Source: Scybalomonas sp905214925
GTDB lineage: Bacteria > Bacillota > Clostridia > Lachnospirales > Lachnospiraceae
DNA length: 64,000 nucleotides
Assembly (NCBI GenBank): GCA_905214925.1
Contig: CAJMOB010000005.1
Span: 62,001 to 126,000, forward strand
Direction of reading: 5' to 3'
Shown here: in pieces, positions 44,855 through 53,050 of the stretch
How the letters are laid out: each line of letters opens with the position of its first letter
Numbering within the stretch: position 1 is the first letter of the stretch
Translations under genes and position numbers: made by a program
The notes under the pieces: generated by a model
Databases searched by the model: none
Told to the model about the DNA's origin: nothing
What the model saw: the letters and a program-made list of their open reading frames with translations, nothing else

Positions 44855-45581
44855 TTCTACGAAGTCTCCTTTCAAAGGCATTTAAAAGCAATGATAAAAT
44901 TTTAATAATCACATAATAAATCACTGCAATTGAAATATAAGGAACAAATGGTTCATAAGTACGAGATACTAAGAACTGTCCGGCTTTCATAATATCTGCA
45001 ACACCGATAAAACTAATAACGGATGTTTCTTTTACTAATACAATAAATTCATTACCAAGTGCTGGTAAAATCGTCTTAATCGCCTGTGGAACAATAACAT
45101 AACGCATTGTCATTCCATAGCTAAGACCTAAGGAACGCCCCGCTTCCATCTGTCCTTTGTTGACAGATAAAATACCACCACGAATAATCTCTGCTACATA
45201 CGCTCCACTATTTAATCCAAAAGCAAGCATACCTGCCATTAAAGACGCCTGACTTTTAAATACAATAAAATACATAATCACTAATTGAACAAGAGATGGT
45301 GTTCCTCTTATAATGTCAATATAAATCCCTGCTAAAGTAGAGAGAACCGTTCTTCCCCCTTTCTTTACTTCCGTTAATTTCATTAAAGCCAAAATAAAAC
45401 CAACGGCTACACCGATAACAACGGCAACTGCGGATACACCTAACGTCACTTTGAATCCATCTAAAAATAGCTTCCAACCATTCATATTGATCCAAGTATT
45501 ATAGATTTTTCCTCCCCACTCAGCAAACCAACTTTGATTGCTAAGCAAAGAAAAGAAGCCTATTCCCATTAATCCATTCAT
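44841..45581 (-). CDS. Polar amino acid ABC transporter permease (HisM/GlnP type)
   Basis: 246 residues. Four to five helices and the EAA loop EAGRSLGLSYGMTMRYVIVP followed by QAIKTILPALGNEFIVLVKE, the contact with the ATPase. YIDIIRGTPSLVQLVIMYFI is a family signature. It overlaps the ATPase start by 14 bases. Confidence 0.94.
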   Translation of the reverse strand: MNGLMGIGFFSLLSNQSWFAEWGGKIYNTWINMNGWKLFLDGFKVTLGVSAVAVVIGVAVGFILALMKLTEVKKGGRTVLSTLAGIYIDIIRGTPSLVQLVIMYFIVFKSQASLMAGMLAFGLNSGAYVAEIIRGGILSVNKGQMEAGRSLGLSYGMTMRYVIVPQAIKTILPALGNEFIVLVKETSVISFIGVADIMKAGQFLVSRTYEPFVPYISIAVIYYVIIKILSLLLNAFERRLRRNDTR

Positions 45582-45689
45582 TTTCTTTTTCCTTTCTCTT
45601 AATCGTTTCTTCCTTCTCTTAAACTCTCAATTTCTTATATCACACTTTATCTATCGGATCAAGAGAATCTAAATTTTATAACAGAAAAC

Positions 45690-45735
45690 GGGCTGTCAGA
45701 AGCCTTTTTCAGGTTTTTAGACAGCCCTTCTTTCC
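45690..45735 (-). terminator. Hairpin between binding-protein and permease genes
   Basis: GGGCTGTC and GACAGCCC pair around a 17-base loop, followed on the minus strand by TTTTCTG. It follows the binding-protein stop at 45773 and probably keeps expression of the abundant lipoprotein above that of the membrane parts. Confidence 0.8.
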
Positions 45736-45772
45736 TAATTTAAAAACAATATTTTTATTCTTTTATGATTAG

Positions 45773-46567
45773 TTATTTTGCATTATATTCTTCTGCAAGT
45801 TGATCCAATGTTCCATCTGCTTTTATATCTGCCAATGCTTGATTCACAGCTTTCTTTAATTCATCCTGTCCCTTTGGCATTGCAATCGCATACTCTTCTA
45901 CCACTGCTTCATCAACAACGACTTTGAGATCATCTGGATGAGCTTTTACAAACTGTTCCGCTGGAAGCGCATCGATGACAACAGCATCAACACCACCATT
46001 CATTAAGTCTACAACCGCATCTGCACCTTTGTTCATACGTTTTACATCTACACCTTTTACAACGCATTTCTCATCGCCTTCTGTTACAGATAAATCCCCT
46101 GTTGTGCCTTGTTGTACGGCAACTTTTTTTCCAGACAAATCATCAAATGTTTTAATTTCATCATTGTCTTTATTTACAATAATAACTTGACCAGATTGGA
46201 AATATCCATCGGAAAAATCCACTTGTTTTTTACGCTCTTCATCTGCTGTCATACCAGCAATTACCATATCAACTCCTCCTGTTGACATAGACATTAAAAG
46301 AGCATCAAAATCCATATTTTTAATTTCCACTTCAAAGCCTGCACGCTTTCCAACTTCTTTGATTAACGCCATATCAAATCCGTCTGGCTGTCCATTATTA
46401 TCCATATATTCAAATGGAGGAAATTCCGCATTTGTTCCAACAACAACCTTTGATGGAATCCCACTAGAAGTTCCATTTTCTGTAGAAGTTCCTGTCGTAC
46501 CACCACAACCAGATAACAACATGACAGCAGCCATCATAGCCGCTACTACTTTACCAAATTTTTTCAT
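45773..46567 (-). CDS. Polar amino acid-binding lipoprotein
   Basis: 264 residues. Lipobox LLSGC (Cys21). The SBP_bac_3 fold shows VVVGTNAEFPPFEYMDNNGQ, DGFDMALIKEVGKRAGFEVE, MVIAGMTADEERKKQVDFSD and KKVAVQQGTTGDLSV. Arg in ADEERKKQVDFSD would hold the ligand carboxyl. It delivers the amino acid to the permease downstream. GGAGGG ribosome site; the promoter is at 46629-46657. Confidence 0.95.
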   Translation of the reverse strand: MKKFGKVVAAMMAAVMLLSGCGGTTGTSTENGTSSGIPSKVVVGTNAEFPPFEYMDNNGQPDGFDMALIKEVGKRAGFEVEIKNMDFDALLMSMSTGGVDMVIAGMTADEERKKQVDFSDGYFQSGQVIIVNKDNDEIKTFDDLSGKKVAVQQGTTGDLSVTEGDEKCVVKGVDVKRMNKGADAVVDLMNGGVDAVVIDALPAEQFVKAHPDDLKVVVDEAVVEEYAIAMPKGQDELKKAVNQALADIKADGTLDQLAEEYNAK

Positions 46568-46939
46568 TATTATTTCCCTCCAAATAGCTTTCTACTTCTA
46601 TTATAAAATCTTTTATCAATTTATGTATATTCTATTACTAAAATTCATTTTTGTCAAATGCATTTTTACGATTTTCGGCCATTTTAAGCCATTTTTATAC
46701 AATACCACAATAATATTTATTCATATACATTAGTTTTTTATGCATTTTTTCTCTTCCTCTGAAAATGCTAGATTGCCAACCCTCCTCGTTCATGCTAGAA
46801 TGTACATGCCATTAAACTAGGAATTTTCATCCAACCGTTTATAGCTTTTTTTTCATTTTTGTTTTATAATATCTTTTACTTTATTTGCAATAAATCAACT
46901 GCTTTACGCATTAATATAACAGAAAGGGAGAACAGCTAC
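46568..46939. promoter_or_regulatory. Divergent promoter region between the binding protein and the ECF sigma gene
   Basis: Minus strand: TTGACA (46652-46657), 17 bases, TAGAAT (46629-46634), the promoter of the amino acid transporter. Plus strand: a GCTAGAATGTACATGCCA segment follows a similar GCTAGATTGCCAA, and CATCCAACCGTTTATAGC lies about 110 bases before the sigma start. The last could be a self-recognised ECF promoter, which is a guess. A TATAAT is at 46864-46869. Confidence 0.6.
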
Positions 46940-47548
46940 ATGTTATTGCTTTCTAATGTGTCAAAGGACAAGACACAATTACCTATCAAACAAAATAACG
47001 GGAAACGTCTTGCAAAACTTGACGAAGAATTGATCATTCGAATTGCACATGATGATTTATCAGCATTTGAAGAACTCTATCGTCTCACTGACCAGACTGT
47101 GTATGCCTTCATTCTCTCCATTTTGAAGAATCCACACGATGCTCAGGATATTATGCAAGACACTTATGTAAAGATTCGTGCCTCTGCCCATCTTTATCAA
47201 AAGCAGGGTAAACCTTTGGCATGGATTTTTACAATAGCAAGAAATCTCTGCCTTATGAAATTAAGAACAGCCACAAGAACATCGGATACTTCTCTTGAAG
47301 ATCTTGAGGATTCTAATTATTTAGCAACCTCTGATCACACAACATCGGAAGATCGGATTGTTTTACAAGCTGCTCTTAATATCTTGGCAGAGGAAGAACG
47401 ACAAATTGTTATTTTACACGCAGTTTCTGGCTTAAAACACCATGAAATTGCTAAAAGTCTTGGAATGCCACTTTCTACAGTGCTTTCTAAGTATAATCGC
47501 TCTCTAAAAAAACTCAAAAAGTATTTAATAGAAAAGGAGTCGATTTAA
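46940..47548 (+). CDS. ECF-family RNA polymerase sigma factor
   Basis: 202 residues from ATG 46940 after AAAGGGAG. The upstream Met at 46859 adds 27 residues without a ribosome site. Region 2: DLSAFEELYRLTDQTVYAFI, NPHDAQDIMQDTYVKIRASA, AWIFTIARNLCLMKLR. Region 4: LAEEERQIVILHAVSGLKHH, EIAKSLGMPLSTVLSKYNRS. Its stop overlaps the start of the membrane anti-sigma factor, the classical partner arrangement. Confidence 0.94.
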   Translation: MLLLSNVSKDKTQLPIKQNNGKRLAKLDEELIIRIAHDDLSAFEELYRLTDQTVYAFILSILKNPHDAQDIMQDTYVKIRASAHLYQKQGKPLAWIFTIARNLCLMKLRTATRTSDTSLEDLEDSNYLATSDHTTSEDRIVLQAALNILAEEERQIVILHAVSGLKHHEIAKSLGMPLSTVLSKYNRSLKKLKKYLIEKESI

Positions 47549-49083
47549 TGAACAACCGTCAGATTGAAGAGTCCATTAAGCAAAGCATTGCTTTTGACAC
47601 TCCTGATCTATTCGACAAAATTGTTTCCGCCCCTGTGCAGAAACTTCCCGAAGAAGATTATATTGTAAAGGAACGTCCAAAACGCAATGCTTCTAAATTA
47701 CAGTTACTTTATACGGCTTGCACAAGTCTCGCTATTGTATTTTTAATTTGTTTTGGGCTCATACACAATTACTACTCTGTTGACACCATCGTAGCCATTG
47801 ATGTAAATCCAAGTGTTGAAATATCCCTCAATAAATCTTATAAAGTATTGAATGTAAAAGCCAACAACGAGGATGCTGCATCACTAATTAAAGATAAATC
47901 CTTTAAAAACAAAAATTGCGATGATGTTATATCTGAACTTACAATGTCTCTTTCTTCTAGTGGATATATTAACAAAAATAAAAACTCTATTTTAGTTTCT
48001 GTTTCCAATTCCAATGAAGTAAAGGCGGATGAAGTAAAGACTCGAGTTGTCACAGATATTAAAACTACTTTAAACGAGCAAGAAATTAAACCTGTTATTT
48101 ATAAACAGAGTATTTCTAATTCTAAAACAAAAGAATTAGAACGCCTAGCGAAACAATACCATACTTCTTTTGGTAAAATGCAATTAATTAACTCTTTAAT
48201 TGAAAAAGATGCAACACTTACAATTGAAGAATTAGTTGCTTTACCAATTCAAGAAATCAAAACTTATGTGGAAAAACGCCAGATAAAAATGGCAGATGTC
48301 GTTGAGTGCGAAGATGAAACAACTACCGTTGTTTCCAACAAAACAGAAAGTAGAAAATCAAAACCTTTAAAATCTACAAAATCATCTACAAATGAAAATA
48401 GTCTTGTAGATACAACCGAAGAAAGTAGTACACAAACTACAATAACTTCTACCTCTATCACAACCTCTACAGACACATCGTCTGCTACTGAGAACACAAC
48501 ATCTTCCTTGATAGAGGGAGCTACTGCTACATCCAAGTACTGTCCATATTGTTCGGAATTCTGTACTTGTGAAAATTGTAAAGCGGATGTAGGATGTAAA
48601 AAGGACTGTCCAAATTGCTCAGCAGACTGTCCAAATTACAAACCGAATAACACAACAGAAGCAACGACTGGTGAATCTTCCAATAAGCCAAACAAAGATT
48701 CCAACAAGGATTCGAATAAAAATTCTAATCAGGAAACTACAGAACCTGATGATATTGGCACTTCTGGCAATACGGAAGCTCCAGAAGATGTAGTTATTCC
48801 ACCAGCTTCCTCTACGGATGAAGAAGAGGATATGACAACTTCTGGCACTACAGATGAGGAAGAGGATATGACAACTTCTGGTACTACAGATGAGGAAGAG
48901 GATATGACAACTTCTGATACTACGGATGAACCAGAAGAAAACACAACTTCTTCTGATACTACTAGTAAGCCAGAGGAAAGTAACACTTCTTCTAGTACTA
49001 CCACGAATCCAGAAGAGGATACGACTTCTACCGAAAGTGAATTGGGAATAGAAGCCTCCACAGCTAAAGCAGTACGGAAATAG
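47548..49083 (+). CDS. RsgI-like membrane anti-sigma factor with Cys-rich outer segment
   Basis: 511 residues. Residues 1-50 face the cytoplasm and should bind the sigma factor. A helix lies at 51-73 (YTACTSLAIVFLICFGLIHN). The RsgI-type periplasmic part begins VDTIVAIDVNPSVEISLNKS and extends to about 260. A Ser/Thr-rich stalk (270-330) leads to residues 332-363, which hold nine Cys (CPYCSEFCTCENCK and more). Another disordered stalk contains three tandem 12-residue DEEED-MTTSGTT units (48817-48924). Typical RsgI proteins end in a carbohydrate-binding domain; here a Cys cluster takes that place. Confidence 0.85.
   Translation: MNNRQIEESIKQSIAFDTPDLFDKIVSAPVQKLPEEDYIVKERPKRNASKLQLLYTACTSLAIVFLICFGLIHNYYSVDTIVAIDVNPSVEISLNKSYKVLNVKANNEDAASLIKDKSFKNKNCDDVISELTMSLSSSGYINKNKNSILVSVSNSNEVKADEVKTRVVTDIKTTLNEQEIKPVIYKQSISNSKTKELERLAKQYHTSFGKMQLINSLIEKDATLTIEELVALPIQEIKTYVEKRQIKMADVVECEDETTTVVSNKTESRKSKPLKSTKSSTNENSLVDTTEESSTQTTITSTSITTSTDTSSATENTTSSLIEGATATSKYCPYCSEFCTCENCKADVGCKKDCPNCSADCPNYKPNNTTEATTGESSNKPNKDSNKDSNKNSNQETTEPDDIGTSGNTEAPEDVVIPPASSTDEEEDMTTSGTTDEEEDMTTSGTTDEEEDMTTSDTTDEPEENTTSSDTTSKPEESNTSSSTTTNPEEDTTSTESELGIEASTAKAVRK
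48817..48924 (+). repeat. Three tandem 36-bp repeats inside the anti-sigma gene
   Basis: Three nearly identical 36-base units at 48817, 48853 and 48889 encode DEEEDMTTSGTT copies. In-frame units of this kind change length by slippage without breaking the gene. Confidence 0.9.
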
Positions 49084-49126
49084 CCCAAGACACATTAGAA
49101 TTTCCAACAATAGAATAGAGATTTCT

Positions 49127-49169
49127 TATAAGGGAACAAAGCTAATCTGCTTTTGTTCCCTTATTTTTT
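49127..49169 (+). terminator. Terminator of the sigma/anti-sigma operon
   Basis: TAAGGGAACAAA and TTTGTTCCCTTA form a stem with a 10-base loop, followed by ATTTTTTA. It lies 45 bases after the stop at 49083. Confidence 0.9.
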
Positions 49170-49260
49170 ACGCAAAAGCAGTCGCCATGCGGGAGCATTT
49201 ATGCTCACATATGGCGACTGCCTGGGAACATGAGAAGCTCGCAAAGCGGGATTCTCATCG
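49169..49260 (-). repeat. R1 dispersed palindromic repeat, copy B
   Basis: Reverse complement of copy A with few differences. AGTCGCCATGCGGGAGCAT and ATGCTCACATATGGCGACT make a long imperfect hairpin. It ends at the stop of the glycosylase gene. Confidence 0.78.
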
Positions 49261-50832
49261 TTAAACATTCTTTTTTATCCATTCAAAGGCGGATGGAATT
49301 GCATAGTCTCGTTCCATTTCCTCTTTTGATATCCAAACAAAATCTCGTTTCTTCTGCTCTGCAAAAGTAGAGGATTTTGCTCTTTCCTCTATTAAAATTT
49401 TGATTCCTTTCATCTGCCATTCCACATGAGAAAAAATATGCTTTCCACGATATTCCTCTTCCATTTGATATTTCGTAATCCCCTGTTTTTGTAACCATGC
49501 TTCCATTTCCTGTTGTTCTAAATATCCCTCTTCATTTGGAAACTCCCATAGTCCAGAAAGTAACCCTTTTTCCCCTCTCTTTTGAATGGCCACTTTCCCT
49601 TCATATTCCAATAAAAATACTGTCTTCTTTTCTTTCCTTCTCTCTTTTTTTGGAGTTTTTACTGGAAGTTCTGTTATCTTATCTTTTTTATAAGCAAGAC
49701 ATCTTGTATCCCACGGACATTCTTCACAATGAGGTTTCCCATTTGGAATACAGACGGTAGCGCCAAGCTCCATAAGCGCTTGATTAATATCTCCGCTTTT
49801 TCCTTTCATTAATGCGTCTTTTAGTTTTTCTGTCAATTCCTTTTTTGTCTTTTGTTTTAGGATATCTTCATACCATTCCATCACTCTCGTTATGACTCGT
49901 AAAACATTTCCATCTACTGCTGGTACATCTAATCCATAGGCAATGGACCCAATAGCACCTGCGGTATATTCTCCAATCCCTGGAAGTGCTAATAACTGTT
50001 CATAATCGGCTGGCATAACCCCATCATACTCTTCCATAACAATATTGGCTGTTTTCTTAAGATTTCTCGCCCGATTATAGTATCCTAATCCTTCCCATAA
50101 TTTCATTAGCACTTCATCTTCTACATTTGCAAGATCTTCAATGGTTGGCAATGCTTCCATAAAACGATCATAATATGGCTTTACCGCCTCTACCCTTGTC
50201 TGTTGTAACATAATTTCTGAAATCCATACACGATAAGGTGTTGGTTCTTCCCTCCACGGAAGAATTCTAGCATTGTGATAATACCAGTTAAGAAGAGCAT
50301 CGAATAACTCTTGATCCAGTGGTTTTAGCGGAATATAAATTTCTTTTTTCATAACGCTCCACTGCTCAATTAATTTCTCTAAAGAATTACTTGCATTAGC
50401 TGGACTTGTAGAAGGAAGTTTGATTGCCTCTACTTGAATTCCTTCCGCTTCTAATTCTCTTTTCTGATATTTTTCATAAAGCTCGAAGGCCTTATTCCCA
50501 TTTAAATAAATTTTAGTAATTCCTGTCTTTTCTATTATGGTCTTTATATCCGATGGAATGACATTGGCAATACTGCTATCGCTAGAACCAACAATATCAC
50601 AACTTGCAATCACATCATAAACTGCAATTCCATGAGAAAGCAAAAATTTCTTCTTCTCTTCAATTGTCGTTGGAAGTGTATCATTAGCTAATGCGGACAA
50701 CACCTTCCAAAATCGATTTTGAGGATGATGATAAAAAAATCCTCCTTCTCGTGATTTTACAGATGGAAAACTTCCAAGTATTAAAATTCTAGAATTTCTA
50801 TCATAAACAGGCTGTATTTTATGTTGAATCAT
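49261..50832 (-). CDS. mutY: Fusion: hypoxanthine-DNA glycosylase + MutY adenine glycosylase
   Basis: 523 residues from ATG 50832, eight bases after AGGAGA; the longer form has no ribosome site. Residues 1-165 match the DNA-deoxyinosine/uracil glycosylase family (RILILGSFPSVKSREGGFFY, HHPQNRFWKVLSAL, STSPANA). Residues about 170-400 are MutY: LPWREEPTPYRVWISEIMLQ, QTRVEAV, the hairpin LPGIGEYTAGAIGSIAYGLD, catalytic VPAVDGNVLRV, and the 4Fe-4S cysteines in VCIPNGKPHCEECPWDTRC. The last 120 residues are the NUDIX-like domain that reads 8-oxoG. The enzyme would remove A opposite 8-oxoG and also deaminated bases. Confidence 0.9.
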   Translation of the reverse strand: MIQHKIQPVYDRNSRILILGSFPSVKSREGGFFYHHPQNRFWKVLSALANDTLPTTIEEKKKFLLSHGIAVYDVIASCDIVGSSDSSIANVIPSDIKTIIEKTGITKIYLNGNKAFELYEKYQKRELEAEGIQVEAIKLPSTSPANASNSLEKLIEQWSVMKKEIYIPLKPLDQELFDALLNWYYHNARILPWREEPTPYRVWISEIMLQQTRVEAVKPYYDRFMEALPTIEDLANVEDEVLMKLWEGLGYYNRARNLKKTANIVMEEYDGVMPADYEQLLALPGIGEYTAGAIGSIAYGLDVPAVDGNVLRVITRVMEWYEDILKQKTKKELTEKLKDALMKGKSGDINQALMELGATVCIPNGKPHCEECPWDTRCLAYKKDKITELPVKTPKKERRKEKKTVFLLEYEGKVAIQKRGEKGLLSGLWEFPNEEGYLEQQEMEAWLQKQGITKYQMEEEYRGKHIFSHVEWQMKGIKILIEERAKSSTFAEQKKRDFVWISKEEMERDYAIPSAFEWIKKNV

Positions 50833-51027
50833 TTTATTATCTCCTAAATAACAATGTGTAGTCAATTTGATTACATCGTTTGCAACTAATAAGCGAAATT
50901 CTCTCAATCGCTTGGGCTCATTATATTATATTTGCAAAAAATTTTCCACATAAAATAAGTATTTCTGCTTTGATCCTAATCTTACCAAAATCCATATCAA
51001 AAAAATATATAAGATACCCTTTTACTA

Positions 51028-51693
51028 TCATTTCCATTGGAATGTATTTTCCCCTGCCCCAATTTCAAAGTGATATTTGACAATACCAAGATCTATCTTG
51101 GAATAAAAGCCAATCCCAGCTTTTGCAGATACTTGATTACCATTTAAAGTGAATACAAATTTTTGTTGATTCATGGCCGTCGGTGCAAGAAGTGCAGCTT
51201 CCACTCCATTTTTAAACCATTCTGGTACTTGCTGAGCCGATTTTACCACTTTCTCAAAAGGTTTTGATTTATGAGCTACCCCTTCATTCTCCCCATAGCC
51301 AAGAGAGATTACAATACACAATTTTTCTCCTTTATGGATAGAAAAAGCAGATGGGACTTTACTATAAGTCATTGCTACCCAACAAGTATTTAACCCAAGC
51401 TGTTGTGCCTTTAATACGAGGCGTTCTCCGTAATAGCCACACTTCTCTTCCAGATTATCTCCTTTCTTTCCAATCATAGCGATATAGTTGGTAACCCCCC
51501 TAAACTTTCCGTAATGAGCCATAAAACTATCAAATGCCTTTGGTTCATTTGTTATCAGCTGAATATGCAGTCCACTTTCCTCATTACAGGCCTCAATTTC
51601 CGCTTGTAATTCAGAAATCAACTCTACTTCTATTGGTTTATTTTTATATTGTCGAACACTATGACGTGCCTTTATCGCTTCCATTCTATTCAT
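51028..51693 (-). CDS. Nitroreductase-family flavoprotein
   Basis: 221 residues from Met at 51693, after GGAGG; earlier Met residues precede that site. AIKARHSVRQYKNKPIEVEL is the FMN-binding start of the nitroreductase fold. GYYGERLVLKAQQLGLNTCW and LLAPTAMNQQKFVFTLNG fit the TM1586-like group. It is an NAD(P)H/FMN reductase of unknown natural substrate. The next gene upstream encodes an MBL hydrolase with 20 bases between. Confidence 0.88.
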   Translation of the reverse strand: MNRMEAIKARHSVRQYKNKPIEVELISELQAEIEACNEESGLHIQLITNEPKAFDSFMAHYGKFRGVTNYIAMIGKKGDNLEEKCGYYGERLVLKAQQLGLNTCWVAMTYSKVPSAFSIHKGEKLCIVISLGYGENEGVAHKSKPFEKVVKSAQQVPEWFKNGVEAALLAPTAMNQQKFVFTLNGNQVSAKAGIGFYSKIDLGIVKYHFEIGAGENTFQWK

Positions 51694-51712
51694 TTTCTTT
51701 TCCTCCATCTTT

Positions 51713-52519
51713 TTATAATTCAATCGTTTGTTCCTTTATAGCCGCGTCATGATTAGCAGCCACAAGCAGACAATTTTTATCCTCAGCACATTGGCAAATC
51801 CATTCCAAAGATTTCTGCGCTAATTTTGCATCAACAGTGAAACCTGGAATACGTTTTTCTTTTATGGAATTTTGCGTATAGATGGTATCGCCTGCTAAAA
51901 TTACATATTTTTCCCCATTGCGTATCATTGCACTGAATAGGCCATGAGTATGCCCAGGGGTATTAACTAGTACAACACTTCCATCACCGAATACATCATA
52001 ACTCTTACCTACAGGTCCTATTCCTGTGTTATCATATACGAATGGCTCCACATTTACAAAATTCCAATTGGATTTTACATAGCGAAAAAAATATTTTTTT
52101 GAATCTTCAATTTCTTCTTTTGACGCCATGATACGCTTTGCCTCTTTAACAAGACGCAACCCACTTGTGTGGTCAAAATCCATATGGCTAAAAAAAATAT
52201 AGTGCAGATCTGCCCCACTGATATTGTGCTTTGCTAATTTACAATCCACGCTCTCACCACTTTTTATCATCGGTGTACTAATGTTATCTAACAGACCAAA
52301 AAAGCGGTGTGGCTTTTCCTCTATATATTTACTATCCCATCCGGTATCAATGAGTATCTTCCCACTTGGGTGTTCGATTAAATAACAGGAAACCGGCAAT
52401 ATGACTTTTTTATCCTCACTTCGAAATAAGCCTGTTACAGCAAGAGGATTCTTCTCCTTGTACGGAATTGCCCGATCAACCTTAACTTTTCCCGTATGAA
52501 AAATGTGTATTTTAATCAC
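51713..52519 (-). CDS. Metallo-beta-lactamase-fold hydrolase (lactonase-like)
   Basis: 268 residues from GTG at 52519, eight bases after AGGAG. The GTG at 52528 would overlap the ribosome site. Metal motifs: SGKILIDTGWDSKYI, the HxxxDH motif in FFSHMDFDHTSGL, VLVNTPGHTHGLFSAMI, VILAGDTIYTQN and ANHD near the end. The family includes N-acyl-homoserine lactonases and other ester or lactone hydrolases. Co-translation with an ArsR gene suggests inducible detoxification. Confidence 0.87.
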   Translation of the reverse strand: MIKIHIFHTGKVKVDRAIPYKEKNPLAVTGLFRSEDKKVILPVSCYLIEHPSGKILIDTGWDSKYIEEKPHRFFGLLDNISTPMIKSGESVDCKLAKHNISGADLHYIFFSHMDFDHTSGLRLVKEAKRIMASKEEIEDSKKYFFRYVKSNWNFVNVEPFVYDNTGIGPVGKSYDVFGDGSVVLVNTPGHTHGLFSAMIRNGEKYVILAGDTIYTQNSIKEKRIPGFTVDAKLAQKSLEWICQCAEDKNCLLVAANHDAAIKEQTIEL

Positions 52520-52874
52520 TATTTCCACTCCTATCTGGTAATTGTTCCATAATTTTCTTTGCGTGCTCTAGCATATGGATGAGCTTGTTCATCGCTTCCA
52601 TATCCGCATCAAAGTAATAGTAGTTCTTTGTTCCTTCTCGACGGAATTTAAGAATACCTGAATCTTTCAATATTTGAATATGATGAGATACTGCTGGACG
52701 GGAAAGATTCGATTTTTGAGCAATCGTTCCAACGCGTACTCCCCCACAATCGTTCATTCGCATCATCTCAAGCATAAGATGCTGACGATTTTCATCTCCA
52801 AGCGCAAGCAAAATTTTTTGGCAACTTTCAAACTCTTCTGCTAAACGCTGAATATCTTCGCTGTGCACAGACAT
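52512..52874 (-). CDS. ArsR-family repressor
   Basis: 120 residues from Met at 52874, six bases after GAGGTG. The winged helix reads VRVGTIAQKSNLSRPAVSHH, IQILKDSGILKFRREGTKN. No clear metal-binding Cys pair (ELCVCDL type) is present, so the inducer may not be a metal. It overlaps the MBL hydrolase gene by eight bases and should repress this three-gene operon. Confidence 0.9.
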   Translation of the reverse strand: MSVHSEDIQRLAEEFESCQKILLALGDENRQHLMLEMMRMNDCGGVRVGTIAQKSNLSRPAVSHHIQILKDSGILKFRREGTKNYYYFDADMEAMNKLIHMLEHAKKIMEQLPDRSGNSD

Positions 52875-53011
52875 AACATTCACCTCTTTCGTTTAATTGT
52901 TTAAACCATTGTATCATATTTTTTTCTCAAAAATTCATTGGTAAAGAAAATCGAGACCATTAAGATAGAAGGAAAATGATGAGAAGAAGTAAGAGCATCC
53001 GTGAAGAAATA

Positions 53012-53046
53012 GAAAAAGACAATGTTTTCACACTGTCTTTTTTCTT
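53012..53046. terminator. Terminator after the flavoprotein gene
   Basis: AAAAAGACAATG and CACTGTCTTTTTT pair around a short loop. It follows the stop at 53051 on the minus strand. Confidence 0.8.
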
Positions 53047-53050
53047 TCTT

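Noticed and set aside
48619..49110. 163-residue minus-strand frame with Ser, Arg, Cys repeats
   Set aside because: It mirrors the low-complexity tandem repeats of the anti-sigma gene and has no ribosome site.
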